Shown: positions 17,135 through 26,069, counted from the first letter of the stretch. The stretch is 64,000 nt of DNA from Bacteroidales bacterium (GCA_020636775.1 JACJXF010000011.1:10189-74188); one strand, 5' to 3'. Numbers and translations are program-made. The notes: generated by a model from the sequence alone, not told the origin.

Positions 17135-17793
17135 TGGAACTCGACAGCTTTAATAAGGAAATCTGGGATTATATTGAATCTTACAGCAGTCCGGAAGACC
17201 CGCTCCTGGAGGAATTAAATCGATTTACACACTTAAGGGTTATACATCCCCGGATGTTGAGCGGAAAGGTACAGGGTAAATTTCTGGAGTTTATCAGCCG
17301 AATGATCCGACCGGAGAGAATCCTTGAGATTGGCAGTTATACAGGGTATTCGGCGATTTGCCTGGCAAAGGGTCTGCAGTCTGATGGCAAACTTATAACA
17401 ATCGAGATCAGCGATGAAATTGCAGGTATTGCAAAAAAATATATCCTGAAGGCAGGAATGGAGGAGAAAATTGAACTTATTTGTGGAGATGCACTAAGCA
17501 TAATTCCTGATCTGAATGAGGAATTTGATCTGATTTTTATTGACGCTGAAAAGGAACAATATTGCCGGTATTTCGAACTTGTTTTCCCGAAGGTGAAAAA
17601 GGGGGGATATATCATAGCCGACAATACTCTATGGGACGGGAAGGTTGTTTTTGAAAAAGAGTTTAAAGATTCTGCCAGCATTGCCCTGAGAGAATTCAAC
17701 AAAATGATTATTAACCACCCCGGACTTGAAAATATAATAATCCCTCTACGCGACGGACTTACCCTTATCAGGAAGTTATCTGACTTAAAGTGA
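17134..17793 (+). CDS. Class I SAM-dependent O-methyltransferase (CCoAOMT-like)
   Basis: 219 aa from the ATG at 17134. The cofactor site ILEIGSYTGYSAICLAKGL (about 66-84), the acidic residue ending strand 2 (ITIEIS), FIDAEKEQY and IIADNTLWDG are the motifs of the caffeoyl-CoA O-methyltransferase/MdmC family, which methylates catechol-type hydroxyls using a divalent metal. The Asp-Asn pair in ADNTLW belongs to the metal site. Bacteroidota commonly carry one such gene of unknown substrate. It is translationally coupled to the M16 peptidase gene, which may reflect compact packing rather than shared function. Confidence 0.92.
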   Translation: MELDSFNKEIWDYIESYSSPEDPLLEELNRFTHLRVIHPRMLSGKVQGKFLEFISRMIRPERILEIGSYTGYSAICLAKGLQSDGKLITIEISDEIAGIAKKYILKAGMEEKIELICGDALSIIPDLNEEFDLIFIDAEKEQYCRYFELVFPKVKKGGYIIADNTLWDGKVVFEKEFKDSASIALREFNKMIINHPGLENIIIPLRDGLTLIRKLSDLK

Positions 17794-17829
17794 TCATAAA
17801 TAGAAATTTATAAACATTTTTATACCTCC

Positions 17830-17862
17830 TTTGTTATAAGTTTACTTGAAAAATACGTTTTG
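17830..17862 (+). promoter_or_regulatory. Promoter for the MerR-B12 regulator
   Basis: TTTG (17830-17833) and TACGTTTTG (17854-17862) are spaced by 20 bases, as in the TTTG / TAnnTTTG promoters of Bacteroidota, allowing one extra T in the -7 box. The predicted transcript starts before the ATG at 17884 and would exclude the TTG at 17860 as start. Confidence 0.5.
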
Positions 17863-17883
17863 ATCGCAGAAGACAAATATTTT

Positions 17884-18765
17884 ATGGCTCATTATTCTAT
17901 AAAAGACCTGGAAAAATTATCAGGTATCAAAGCCCATACTTTGAGGATTTGGGAGAAGAGATACAACCTGGTTGAGCCTAAACGAACCTCAACAAACATA
18001 AGGTATTACGATGACGACGCCTTGCGTAAGGTTCTTAATATTGCCCTGTTAAACAGAAATGGCCTGAAAATATCTCATATTGCAGAACTTGATGAATCGG
18101 AGATATCATGTAAAGTAACCGATCTGGCAATAGAGCATCCGGATATTGCCAACCAGGTGGACAATCTGGTATCTGCAATGGTAGAATTTGATGAGAAAAA
18201 ATTCGATCTGATATTAAATAACTCAACCGTATTAAGGGGCTTTGAAGAAACAGTGCTTCACCTGATTTATCCCTTTTTTGAGAAAGTAGGTGTATTATGG
18301 CAAACCGGGGTTATCAATCCTGCTCAGGAGCATTTCATCTCAAATCTTATTCGTCAGAAACTTATTGTTGCTATTGACAAACTGGATGATAATATGGGAG
18401 AAGATACCCGCAGGTTTATTATGTTTCTGCCGGAAGGAGAGCTCCATGAAATCTCCCTGCTTTTCTTCTATTTTCTCGCTAAAAAAAGAGGTTTCAACGT
18501 TTTGTACCTGGGTCAGTCTGTTCCATTTAAAGATCTTTCGGCTGTTATAAAAGTCAGGAAATGTGATTTCCTTCTTACTTCCTTCAGCTCCACTTTCAAT
18601 GGACTGGATATCTCGGAATATATCAGAAATATGGCAGATACCTTCCCTGAACTAAGATTATTCTTTTCAAGTTTTGATTACGAAAACATGAAACATAGTT
18701 TTCCTAAGAATACTACCCGTATTAAGAATGCATTTCACTTTACGGAAATACTTTCAAATATCTGA
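17884..18765 (+). CDS. MerR-type regulator with cobalamin-binding domain (CarH/LitR-like)
   Basis: 293 aa. A MerR winged helix (about 1-70; KDLEKLSGIKAHTLRIWEKRY) is followed by a four-helix B12 cap domain (about 85-165) and a Rossmann-like cobalamin domain (about 175-293). The cap carries W139-x9-E149-H150, the signature of adenosylcobalamin photoreceptors. The cobalamin domain keeps ELH at 186-188, where the His would be the lower cobalt ligand, although the following Gly is Ser191. In CarH, dark-state AdoCbl drives tetramer binding to DNA and light breaks it. No carotenoid or photolyase genes are in the window, so its targets are unknown. Start ATG 17884 was preferred over TTG 17860. Confidence 0.88.
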   Translation: MAHYSIKDLEKLSGIKAHTLRIWEKRYNLVEPKRTSTNIRYYDDDALRKVLNIALLNRNGLKISHIAELDESEISCKVTDLAIEHPDIANQVDNLVSAMVEFDEKKFDLILNNSTVLRGFEETVLHLIYPFFEKVGVLWQTGVINPAQEHFISNLIRQKLIVAIDKLDDNMGEDTRRFIMFLPEGELHEISLLFFYFLAKKRGFNVLYLGQSVPFKDLSAVIKVRKCDFLLTSFSSTFNGLDISEYIRNMADTFPELRLFFSSFDYENMKHSFPKNTTRIKNAFHFTEILSNI

Positions 18766-18870
18766 TTATCAAAAATTAAGAGGGCTAATTTCTTTCCCTT
18801 TTTAGCCTGATTTAAAAATGTACCCTGCTTCATGTTAACAAATGAGGTGACTTTCGCATTGGCATTTTTG

Positions 18871-18878
18871 TATATTTG
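18871..18878 (+). promoter_or_regulatory. -7 box TATATTTG
   Basis: The octamer fits TAnnTTTG and lies 17 bases before the ATG at 18896, giving a very short leader. The -33 region has only a partial match near 18851. Confidence 0.5.
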
Positions 18879-18895
18879 ATTTAAATATAGCCGGA

Positions 18896-21622
18896 ATGCG
18901 CTTTACAGTAATTTCAATAATTTTACTTTTGTCGGGCCTGCTGCAGATTGCAGGGCAGGATAAGAAGACATTTAAGGCTCAGTTCCTGGAGGGAGAATAT
19001 TTTTTTATAATTGGTGAATATTCGGAAGCACGTTTTATTTATTCTGAATTACTGAAGGAAGATCCAACCAACGCTAATCTCAATTTCCTAATTGGGGCCT
19101 GTTATCTGAGTAATTACGGGGAAAAATCGAAATCAATCGAATACCTTGAAAAAGCATCAGCAAGCGTATCCCCCGGATACCGCGAAGGCTCCTACAAGGA
19201 AAGAAATGCACCTGTCCAGTGTTTTTTCGCACTTGCCAAAGCCTATCATATTGCAAATAGGTTTGATGATGCCAGGGTTTTTTACCAAAAGTATCTGGAT
19301 GCTATGAGTATGAAGGATCCAGCTGAAATGGAGTTTGTTGCAAAACAGCTGGAAGCCTGCAAACTGGCTGAATATATGATTAAGCATCCTTTACCCTATA
19401 CCCGCACCGCCTTCAGTCCGGAAGTCAATGTTTATGCTTCAAATTCAAATGCAGTCATATCAGAAGGTGCGGATTCAATGATGATTTTTATGCGCGAGAA
19501 GCCCTTCTATACAGCCATAATGATGACGCGTCTGGAAAAAGGTAGCTGGACAAAACCAACTGTTATTAACGACCAGCTTGGAGTTGGAGATAAATGCAAT
19601 CTTTGTTCTATTTCTGCCGACGGGAAGGAGTTATATCTTAGTCTTGAGGAAGATAACCAGATTTATGACCTCTACGTAAGTTATTTTAAAAAGGGAAAAT
19701 GGAGCAAGATTGAAAAGCTGAACGATAATATTAATACTCATTATAGTGAAACCCACGCCAGTGTTTCGTCTGACGGAAAGAGTCTGTATTTTACCAGCGA
19801 CAAACCGGGTGGTGTTGGTGCGATGGATATTTATGTTTCACAAATTGATGATAACGGCGACTGGGGGCCTGCAGTGAACCTCGGTAAACCTGTTAATTCA
19901 GTCTATAGTGAGGAAACTCCATTTATCAGTGAAGATGGAAAAACCTTGTTTTTCAGTTCCATGGGGCACGCTACAATGGGAGGCTTTGATGTATTCTTCT
20001 CCAGCAAACTTCCCAACGGGAAATGGTCGGCTCCGGCAAATATGGGCTACCCTATCAGTACTGCTGATGATGACTTGTTTTATTTCCCTATTGGCCCGGG
20101 AAGGCAGGCCCTGTATAGCGGATTTATGGACCAGGAGGAACGAAAGCAAAAGATTTATATGGTGAACCTCGATACTAGTTCAAAATTTGAAAACATTGCC
20201 CTCAAAGGAGTTATTAAACTTGAAGACAAGGTGCAGGAACTTGATGAATCCTTTAAAATAAAAATAACAAACAGCAACAAGAAAGATACGGTAATTACCA
20301 TTACTCCGGATGCAAAGACCGGGGAGTTCACAGCCGACCTTAAGCCGGGAAACTATGAGGTTAGCACAGAAGGAAATGGCTACACTCAGACAAAAGAAAA
20401 TATTACGATAAACCCTGATATCAGCAGAAATGAAATACGGCTTGAAACTGGCATGACCCCAAAAGAAGTCAGTTCGGGAGAGTATCTGATTATTCAGAAT
20501 GTTTTATTCGGATTTGATGATTATAAGCTTTCCGAAAAGGCTAAATCAGATATCGAGAAACTCTATCAGGCAATGGTTAGTCATCCGCAAATATATGTCC
20601 AGGTAATCGGACATGCAGATGCAAAGGGAAGCGATGAATATAATCTCAAATTGTCAGCAAAAAGAAGCCGATCCGTAATAGACTATCTGGTTTCGAAAGG
20701 CATCAGCAGCGACCGTTTCATTTCTTTAGCACTGGGAGAACAGGAAAGTATTGCTCTTAATGAAAATCCTGATGGGTCAGATAATCCTGAAGGACGCAGA
20801 TTAAACCGCTATGCTGAAATAAAATTACTGAATAATTCCGACGAAAATATTAAAATTGCTCCCATCGATGTACCGGTTAGCCTCAGGCCCAGAGCTGATG
20901 AAAGCTATACAATTCTTTTAAAGCAAACTACCGATACGAGCTATGTTCCGGAACCAGTTGCAGATCTAAAAATTCTTCTCACAGAAACTGATAAGGCAAG
21001 ACTTTTCATGAGCGAAGAGTTCAAAAGCAAAGCAAAGGCCATTGAAGAACTAAATACAATTATTGACAATGGTTTTCCGGATGCTAGAATTCTGAACCGG
21101 AGCGAAAAAGATTATCTTATTGCATCCCTGACCGACAGGAATGATGATCGGAATGGCCCATTTACAATCCAGATTCTTGCCCTCAGGAATCCTGTTGACC
21201 TTAGTCGTTTTGGAAAACTTAATGAGGTATCTGAGTATACCGGAAAAGATGGATATTACAGGTATATAACCGGTGTCTACAATTCTAAAGAGGAAGCCAG
21301 AATTTATCTGAGTGCAAATCTTGCCTCCCTTTATCCTGACGCTTTTGTTGTACCTCTGGAAAGGTATTCGGATATGCATGATTCCATTTCACGAACTGTT
21401 ACCGGGAAAATATATTATACCATTCAGTTTAGCGCTTCCCGAAAACCGGCGCCAAAAAATAAGTATAAAAACCTTGGCAACATCCATACCAGTTTTGGTA
21501 AGGATGGCTTTTACAGGTATTCTTCCGGATTATATAATAACCAACTTGAAGCCGAAATAGAACTGGACAGGATTAAGTCACTTGGCTTTTCGGATGCCTT
21601 TCTTAAGAAACTAATAAAGTAA
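18896..21622 (+). CDS. Envelope protein with TPR, PD40, OmpA and two SPOR-like domains
   Basis: 908 aa. After a signal peptide (1-20) comes a helical TPR region (about 30-150), then WD40-like PD40 strands (about 200-430; SISADGKELYLS, SVSSDGKSLYFTSDKPGG, FISEDGKTLFFSS) and a small beta-sandwich (about 440-520). An OmpA peptidoglycan-binding domain (about 530-645) has GHADAKGSDEYN and LSAKRSRSVIDYL. The C-terminus holds two related SPOR-like repeats, from about 755 (PFTIQILAL) and about 839 (YYTIQFSA). OmpA plus PD40 proteins anchor envelope machines to the cell wall, for example PorE-like parts of type IX secretion. Adding two SPOR repeats, which bind denuded glycan strands, is less common. 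It is transcribed alone, upstream of the ECF sigma gene. Confidence 0.9.
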   Translation: MRFTVISIILLLSGLLQIAGQDKKTFKAQFLEGEYFFIIGEYSEARFIYSELLKEDPTNANLNFLIGACYLSNYGEKSKSIEYLEKASASVSPGYREGSYKERNAPVQCFFALAKAYHIANRFDDARVFYQKYLDAMSMKDPAEMEFVAKQLEACKLAEYMIKHPLPYTRTAFSPEVNVYASNSNAVISEGADSMMIFMREKPFYTAIMMTRLEKGSWTKPTVINDQLGVGDKCNLCSISADGKELYLSLEEDNQIYDLYVSYFKKGKWSKIEKLNDNINTHYSETHASVSSDGKSLYFTSDKPGGVGAMDIYVSQIDDNGDWGPAVNLGKPVNSVYSEETPFISEDGKTLFFSSMGHATMGGFDVFFSSKLPNGKWSAPANMGYPISTADDDLFYFPIGPGRQALYSGFMDQEERKQKIYMVNLDTSSKFENIALKGVIKLEDKVQELDESFKIKITNSNKKDTVITITPDAKTGEFTADLKPGNYEVSTEGNGYTQTKENITINPDISRNEIRLETGMTPKEVSSGEYLIIQNVLFGFDDYKLSEKAKSDIEKLYQAMVSHPQIYVQVIGHADAKGSDEYNLKLSAKRSRSVIDYLVSKGISSDRFISLALGEQESIALNENPDGSDNPEGRRLNRYAEIKLLNNSDENIKIAPIDVPVSLRPRADESYTILLKQTTDTSYVPEPVADLKILLTETDKARLFMSEEFKSKAKAIEELNTIIDNGFPDARILNRSEKDYLIASLTDRNDDRNGPFTIQILALRNPVDLSRFGKLNEVSEYTGKDGYYRYITGVYNSKEEARIYLSANLASLYPDAFVVPLERYSDMHDSISRTVTGKIYYTIQFSASRKPAPKNKYKNLGNIHTSFGKDGFYRYSSGLYNNQLEAEIELDRIKSLGFSDAFLKKLIK

Positions 21623-21710
21623 TAGCGCCGATTTCGGAAAATTATCTTCAGGTTTACATAATATGTACTAACTCAGCTTTTAATTATAACCCGTTTAACA
21701 CTAGTTTAAC

Positions 21711-21741
21711 AGTTTTAAACAAAGCTTTTTTGTTTAAAACT
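21711..21741 (+). terminator. Perfect 13-bp AT-rich hairpin
   Basis: AGTTTTAAACAAA (21711-21723) and TTTGTTTAAAACT (21729-21741) are fully complementary around GCTTT. It lies 89 bp past the OmpA-SPOR gene and could end its transcript, but it lacks a long T run after the stem. It belongs to a wider set of GTTTAA(C) elements upstream of the sigma factor gene, so a regulatory role is possible. Confidence 0.45.
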
Positions 21742-21849
21742 TATTTAGAATTCTTCAGAAAATTTTCACAGAAATCAATGTTCAAGGCTATTTTAAACTC
21801 CCCCTTATTTTGATCAGGCGGATTTTCGGAATGCTATTTGTCAAGTTGT

Positions 21850-21888
21850 TTTGGTTTTTTGTTTAACTGCGTATTATATTTGTTAAAC
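21850..21888 (+). promoter_or_regulatory. ECF sigma gene promoter bracketed by an inverted repeat
   Basis: TTTG (21850-21853) and TATATTTG (21875-21882) are 21 bases apart, a good match to the Bacteroidota promoter. GTTTAAC at 21861-21867 and GTTAAAC at 21882-21888 form an inverted repeat around the -7 box, placed where a repressor or other regulator could block it. The ATG of the sigma gene is at 21922. Confidence 0.6.
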
Positions 21889-21921
21889 AATTTGTATTAA
21901 GAACAAATAAAAATAACAGCC

Positions 21922-22425
21922 ATGACAGCAATGGAATTTAACACAAAGCTCATAAGTATGGAGGACAGTCTTGAAAGATTTGCCCTTAGTCTTACTTCCA
22001 ACAGGGAGGAAGCTAAAGACCTCCTTCAGGAAACTTATCTTAAAGCCCTGACCTATAAAGATAAATTTGTTGAATTTACAAACCTGAAAGCCTGGGCATA
22101 TACTATTATGAAGAATACCTTCATTAATAACTACCGCAAGGCAGTAAGGGAAAACACAACTGTAGACAATACCAAGGATTTATATTATCTCAACAATGCC
22201 AAGGAATCTTCACTGGTGCGCCCGGATTCGGAATATGCATTTAAGGAAATAAATAAGGCCATCGAAGCTCTTGAGGATGAATTCAAAATTCCATTCAGAA
22301 TGCATACCGAAGGATATAAATATAAAGAGATTGCTGAAACTCTCGATCTTAAAATTGGTACTGTAAAAAGTCGTATATTCTTCACACGTAAAAAACTTAT
22401 GGAGTCGCTTAAGGATTACAAGTAA
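21922..22425 (+). CDS. ECF-type RNA polymerase sigma factor
   Basis: 167 aa, the size of a two-domain ECF sigma. Region 2 (about 10-75) contains NREEAKDLLQETYLKAL and NLKAWAYTIMKNTFINNYRK. Region 4 (about 110-160) contains FRMHTEGYKYKEIAETL and IGTVKSRIFFTRKKL. No anti-sigma gene follows; a terminator does, so control must come from elsewhere. In Bacteroidota, short ECF factors of this kind with KSR-I-xRKL ends are common and often act in stress or basal envelope control, but no target is evident here. Confidence 0.94.
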   Translation: MTAMEFNTKLISMEDSLERFALSLTSNREEAKDLLQETYLKALTYKDKFVEFTNLKAWAYTIMKNTFINNYRKAVRENTTVDNTKDLYYLNNAKESSLVRPDSEYAFKEINKAIEALEDEFKIPFRMHTEGYKYKEIAETLDLKIGTVKSRIFFTRKKLMESLKDYK

Positions 22426-22450
22426 TATTTTTTGGGTTTATTTAGGATTT

Positions 22451-22500
22451 AAAGGTCCGTTATTCTTTGTAAAAAGGATTTCGGACCTTTATTCTTTTTA
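22451..22500 (+). terminator. Terminator after the ECF sigma gene
   Basis: AAAGGTCCG (22451-22459) and CGGACCTTT (22482-22490) are perfect 9-bp arms, followed by ATTCTTTTT. The loop is 22 bases long and itself AT-rich. Confidence 0.8.
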
Positions 22501-22623
22501 TCCTTTTTCCCAATAATAAATAAAAGTTTAAAATTACCCCTCTTAATAATATTCAGGGACGATTACCAAAATTTTAATAGTGCAAAACAATTCGAAATTT
22601 GCAGGTATATTTCGGATCCGGCA

Positions 22624-23091
22624 TTATCGCGACTTAATTAAACTGAACTTTTCATCCAGAATTCTTTTACGGTAAGAAAATATCATTTCAACCTTTTTCC
22701 GGATATAAAGATAGTTTAGCCACTCTCCTAAGAATCCCATTGGCAGCTTGTAATACAGCAGGTCTGTCATCTCAACGCCTCCCTCTGTCTTTTTAAAATG
22801 GTGTTCATGATGCCAGATACTGTAGGGTCCTGAAAGCTGGGTATCAACAAAATATTCCGGTTCTTTTACCTGAGTTATTTCCGTAACCCAGGTAAGACGC
22901 ATAAAAGGCAATGGATTAAGCTTATATGCCAGTATCATCCCCGGATACATCTTTTCGGGCAAGGGAGTCAGAATTTTGAAACGCATATATTCAGGAGTAA
23001 TTTCCTTCAGGTTTTCCGGTGATGAAAAGAATGACCATGCTTCTTCAGGACTTATTGGAAGAAACTGTGTTGTTTTAAGCGAATGAATCAT
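22624..23091 (-). CDS. SRPBCC/START-like ligand-binding protein
   Basis: 155 aa from the ATG at 23091. The opening FLPISPEEAWSFFSSPENLKEITP and the central strands (MTDLLYYKLPMGFLGEWLN) match the COG4276 group of small START-fold proteins, which bind hydrophobic ligands. Members are often next to cyclopropane or photolyase-type genes elsewhere, but not here. An earlier ATG at 23121 lies inside a palindrome and would add ten residues unlike the family, so the later start is used. It is a single gene upstream of which nhaD ends. Confidence 0.85.
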   Translation of the reverse strand: MIHSLKTTQFLPISPEEAWSFFSSPENLKEITPEYMRFKILTPLPEKMYPGMILAYKLNPLPFMRLTWVTEITQVKEPEYFVDTQLSGPYSIWHHEHHFKKTEGGVEMTDLLYYKLPMGFLGEWLNYLYIRKKVEMIFSYRKRILDEKFSLIKSR

Positions 23092-23113
23092 CAATTTTTT
23101 GTTAATGTAATTG

Positions 23114-23131
23114 CATGGCATTTATGCCATG
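23114..23131. promoter_or_regulatory. Palindrome CATGGCAT-TT-ATGCCATG
   Basis: Two perfect 8-bp arms are separated by two bases. The element sits 23-40 bp upstream of the preferred start of the SRPBCC gene and looks like an operator half-site pair for a dimeric regulator. No regulator can be assigned. Confidence 0.4.
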
Positions 23132-23199
23132 TGCTTTGAAATAGTACCCATTAAACAAAAACAGATGAACAAAGTTGAATGAAAAGGGAGAAAACCGGC

Positions 23200-24465
23200 T
23201 TAAATTGTATTCATACTGATATAAACCAGGAATCCGGCGGTATAACCCAATAATGCATATAAGGACACTCTTTTTACATACCAGAAGAATTCAATCTTTT
23301 CCATGCCCATTACCACTACGCCGGCAGCAGAACCGATTATAAGAATACTCCCCCCTGTTCCTGCGCAATAGGCAAGCATTTCCCATAATGCATTATCGGC
23401 AGGAAAATCAGTCAGGTTCCACATTCCCATACCTGAAGCAACCAGGGGAACATTATCCACAACGGCCGACAAGAGTCCGATTATATAAATTATAATTCTT
23501 TTATCTGAAAATGTCTTATCCATTCCCTGAGCGAGGGAGGTTAGTATCCCTCTTTCCTGCAAAGCCCCTACTGCCAGAAGTATCCCCAGAAAAAATAATA
23601 CACTGGAAAGATCCACCCTGGAAAGTGCACTACCCAGTCGCAGGTGTTTGCGTTCATCCTTCCCTTTATGGTATAAATCGGTAAATGCCCACATCAGACC
23701 AACACCCAGAAGTATTCCCATGAAGGGAGGCAAATGTGTCAGCGTTTTGAAAATCGGAACAAAAATAAGAGAAGCTACCCCAAGAATAAGTACAATAATT
23801 CCACCGGGTTCTGAACTGGTTTTGGATTTTTGATCCAATGCACTATCTGCAAGTTTTCCTTTTACAAAAAAGGACTGGACTCCAAGAGGAACTATCAGGC
23901 AGACCATGGATGGAATGAAAAGTTGTTTCATGATGCTCCAGCTGGTAATCCTTCCTCCTATCCAAAGCATTGTGGTTGTAACATCTCCTATGGGCGTCCA
24001 TGCCCCTCCTGCATTGGCAGCAATAATAACAGAGCTGGCAAGGATCATCCTGTCGTGTTTATCGGAGACAATTTTTCTGAGCAACGAAACCATTACTATG
24101 GAGGTGGTCAGGTTATCCAGGATGGATGAAAGGAAAAAAGTAATAAAGCCAACCATCCACAGCAGACTTACCTTGTTCTTCGTATGAACCCATTTCACGA
24201 TCACCGAAAAACCTTTGTGGGAATCGATCATTTCCACAATGGTCATGGCCCCTAGCAGGAAAAAAAGGATTTGTGCCACGTCGGAAAGATGCTCCGACAG
24301 ACCCCCTAAAGTTTCTTCTACAGGTTGTCCACCGAGTGAATACAATATCCAGCAACCCACCGCCAATAGCAGTGCAATTGCTGTTTTATTAATTTTCAGG
24401 GGATGTTCAAGGGCAATACCGGTATATCCTGCAAGGAACAGAAGGATTAGGGAGAGAGTAAGCAT
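23200..24465 (-). CDS. nhaD: NhaD-type Na+/H+ antiporter
   Basis: 421 aa from the ATG at 24465. The frame could extend ten codons to a TTG at 24495, but the -7 box at 24503-24510 would make that start leaderless. About 11-12 transmembrane helices are visible. The segments ITFFLSSILDNLTTSIVMV and SSVIIAANAGGAWTPIGDVTTTMLW are the two re-entrant signatures of the NhaD branch of the ion-transporter superfamily, and a second DN motif occurs in AVVDNVPLVASG. It exports Na+ or Li+ in exchange for protons at the inner membrane, aiding salt and alkali tolerance. It has its own promoter and is not obviously in an operon. Confidence 0.93.
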   Translation of the reverse strand: MLTLSLILLFLAGYTGIALEHPLKINKTAIALLLAVGCWILYSLGGQPVEETLGGLSEHLSDVAQILFFLLGAMTIVEMIDSHKGFSVIVKWVHTKNKVSLLWMVGFITFFLSSILDNLTTSIVMVSLLRKIVSDKHDRMILASSVIIAANAGGAWTPIGDVTTTMLWIGGRITSWSIMKQLFIPSMVCLIVPLGVQSFFVKGKLADSALDQKSKTSSEPGGIIVLILGVASLIFVPIFKTLTHLPPFMGILLGVGLMWAFTDLYHKGKDERKHLRLGSALSRVDLSSVLFFLGILLAVGALQERGILTSLAQGMDKTFSDKRIIIYIIGLLSAVVDNVPLVASGMGMWNLTDFPADNALWEMLAYCAGTGGSILIIGSAAGVVVMGMEKIEFFWYVKRVSLYALLGYTAGFLVYISMNTI

Positions 24466-24502
24466 GAGGGCGGTTATTAAATAAATAATAAACAAAACCG
24501 CT

Positions 24503-24510
24503 CAAAGGTA
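24503..24510 (-). promoter_or_regulatory. -7 box TACCTTTG for nhaD
   Basis: Read on the minus strand, TACCTTTG fits TAnnTTTG. It sits 37 bp before the ATG at 24465, which helps decide that start over the TTG at 24495. Confidence 0.5.
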
Positions 24511-24584
24511 TATTAAACTAGGATTGCTTATTACCCGGATATGAAATATTTTTATCGGGAAAATGTAAAAAAATATTTAATCAT

Positions 24585-25691
24585 TTACCATGTGGCAAAT
24601 TTCTTCACTACCCGAACGGAACCCACATTCGCCATCAAAATAAAGAATCCCTTGCATTCCATATCCAGCTTAAATTCTTCCCCGGCTTGCAGGTAAAATG
24701 ATTTATAAAGCACCCCGGAAAGACTATAAATATTGATTATTGCTTTTTGACCCGGTTTCATGTCCGCTCTAATCCATATGCAATCAGAGAGTCTGTCGTT
24801 TCGAATGCTAATGGATAAATTTTCCGACTTAACAAAAGGATTGGCAGAAACCTCAGCTTTTTTCGGAACATCAGAAAGAGGGATGAATGAACGTGTAAGT
24901 GTATGACTCAATTTTTCATAGTTAAACTGAAGAACATAGTTTTCATTCTCTGAAAATTCAGGAGCCATTATGGAAGTATAAAAATAAATACTGTCTTCGG
25001 GCGAATACTCAATATTAATCTTTGACTTGTCACCTCCCAGACATAACACAGGAATCCCTTTAGCCTTTACTTTTTTAAGGAGGGGAAAGATATCTTCATA
25101 AAAATTTGTAGTTTCAAGTTGCCTGGTGCTTTCACCAACCGAATCAATTCGTGTGGTAAAATCCGGATTTCCTATCATCCATAATAATCTGTGATGTAGG
25201 ACGATAAGTAATTGTGACACTTCAATTGTGTCACAAACACTCTGAACAAAACTTAATTGTTGTCCACTTATAAATGAAGATATAAATCCATTTGCATCCA
25301 GCTCAGTATCAAGAACTATGAAGGTAATGCTATCCCGGTAATAAGCATAAAATCGTTCCTTTCCGGTATATTCCTTAATCATTGCAGGATTGTCGAGATC
25401 ATGATTACCCAGACACCATAGGGTATTTGGGTCAGACAGTTTGAACAGAGCATCGCAATAATCCATGGATGTCCTGTTGCTGCTTGTGTACCAATCAAGA
25501 TCCCCTCCCAGCATGAGCACATCATATTTCGAAAAATCAATCTTTTCAATGGCAGGCTGCACGCTTAACTTAAGTTTGTCTTCGCTTCTGGGGTGAGGGA
25601 GTAGTAGTAATTTCAAATTATTATCCTGAGAAAATCCGTTTATCCAGCTAACAAGGACAAAGAGTAATATGAGTATTGGCCTAGTGGACAT
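24585..25691 (-). CDS. Secreted metallophosphoesterase-like protein with type IX sorting tail
   Basis: 368 aa. A signal peptide (1-21) precedes a calcineurin-type fold with GGD at 62-64 and GNHD at 95-98. The first metal motif (normally DxH) reads LLPHP, lacking the Asp, and the last (normally GHxH) reads GGDKS near 218, lacking its histidines. VLHHRLL near 175 is kept. Catalysis may therefore be altered or lost. Residues about 290-368 look like a type A C-terminal sorting domain (INIYSLSGVLYKSF, then a final KKFATW), which would send the protein through type IX secretion to the surface. It is a single gene next to the tRNA pair. Confidence 0.82.
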   Translation of the reverse strand: MSTRPILILLFVLVSWINGFSQDNNLKLLLLPHPRSEDKLKLSVQPAIEKIDFSKYDVLMLGGDLDWYTSSNRTSMDYCDALFKLSDPNTLWCLGNHDLDNPAMIKEYTGKERFYAYYRDSITFIVLDTELDANGFISSFISGQQLSFVQSVCDTIEVSQLLIVLHHRLLWMIGNPDFTTRIDSVGESTRQLETTNFYEDIFPLLKKVKAKGIPVLCLGGDKSKINIEYSPEDSIYFYTSIMAPEFSENENYVLQFNYEKLSHTLTRSFIPLSDVPKKAEVSANPFVKSENLSISIRNDRLSDCIWIRADMKPGQKAIINIYSLSGVLYKSFYLQAGEEFKLDMECKGFFILMANVGSVRVVKKFATW

Positions 25692-25900
25692 TGTAAATCA
25701 TAAAATGGGTTTAATCAAAGGTAATCAATTCCAATCATGTAGTATTTACGTACATTTTTTATTAAGCAGACCGGATCAATGTACCAGGCAGAAAATGCAG
25801 TTTTGAATTTGGAATCCCTAAAATTCAGGAACATTTTCTTCAAAATGTGCTTTTAGTTTTTGTGAAATCAAAAAATCAGTTAAATTTGCAATCCCATAAA

Positions 25901-25974
<74 letters not shown>

Positions 25975-26069
25975 ATAACGTGATCCTAAAAAAGTGATCC
26001 GCAAAAAGAATCCCGGTAGGGATTTTTTTTTCAGTAGTTTGAAATTATTTTTATTACCAATTACAAATT

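Noticed and set aside
23092..23121. Earlier start for the SRPBCC gene
   Set aside because: The ATG at 23121 lies inside a palindrome and adds residues unlike the family; the start at 23091 gives the conserved beginning.
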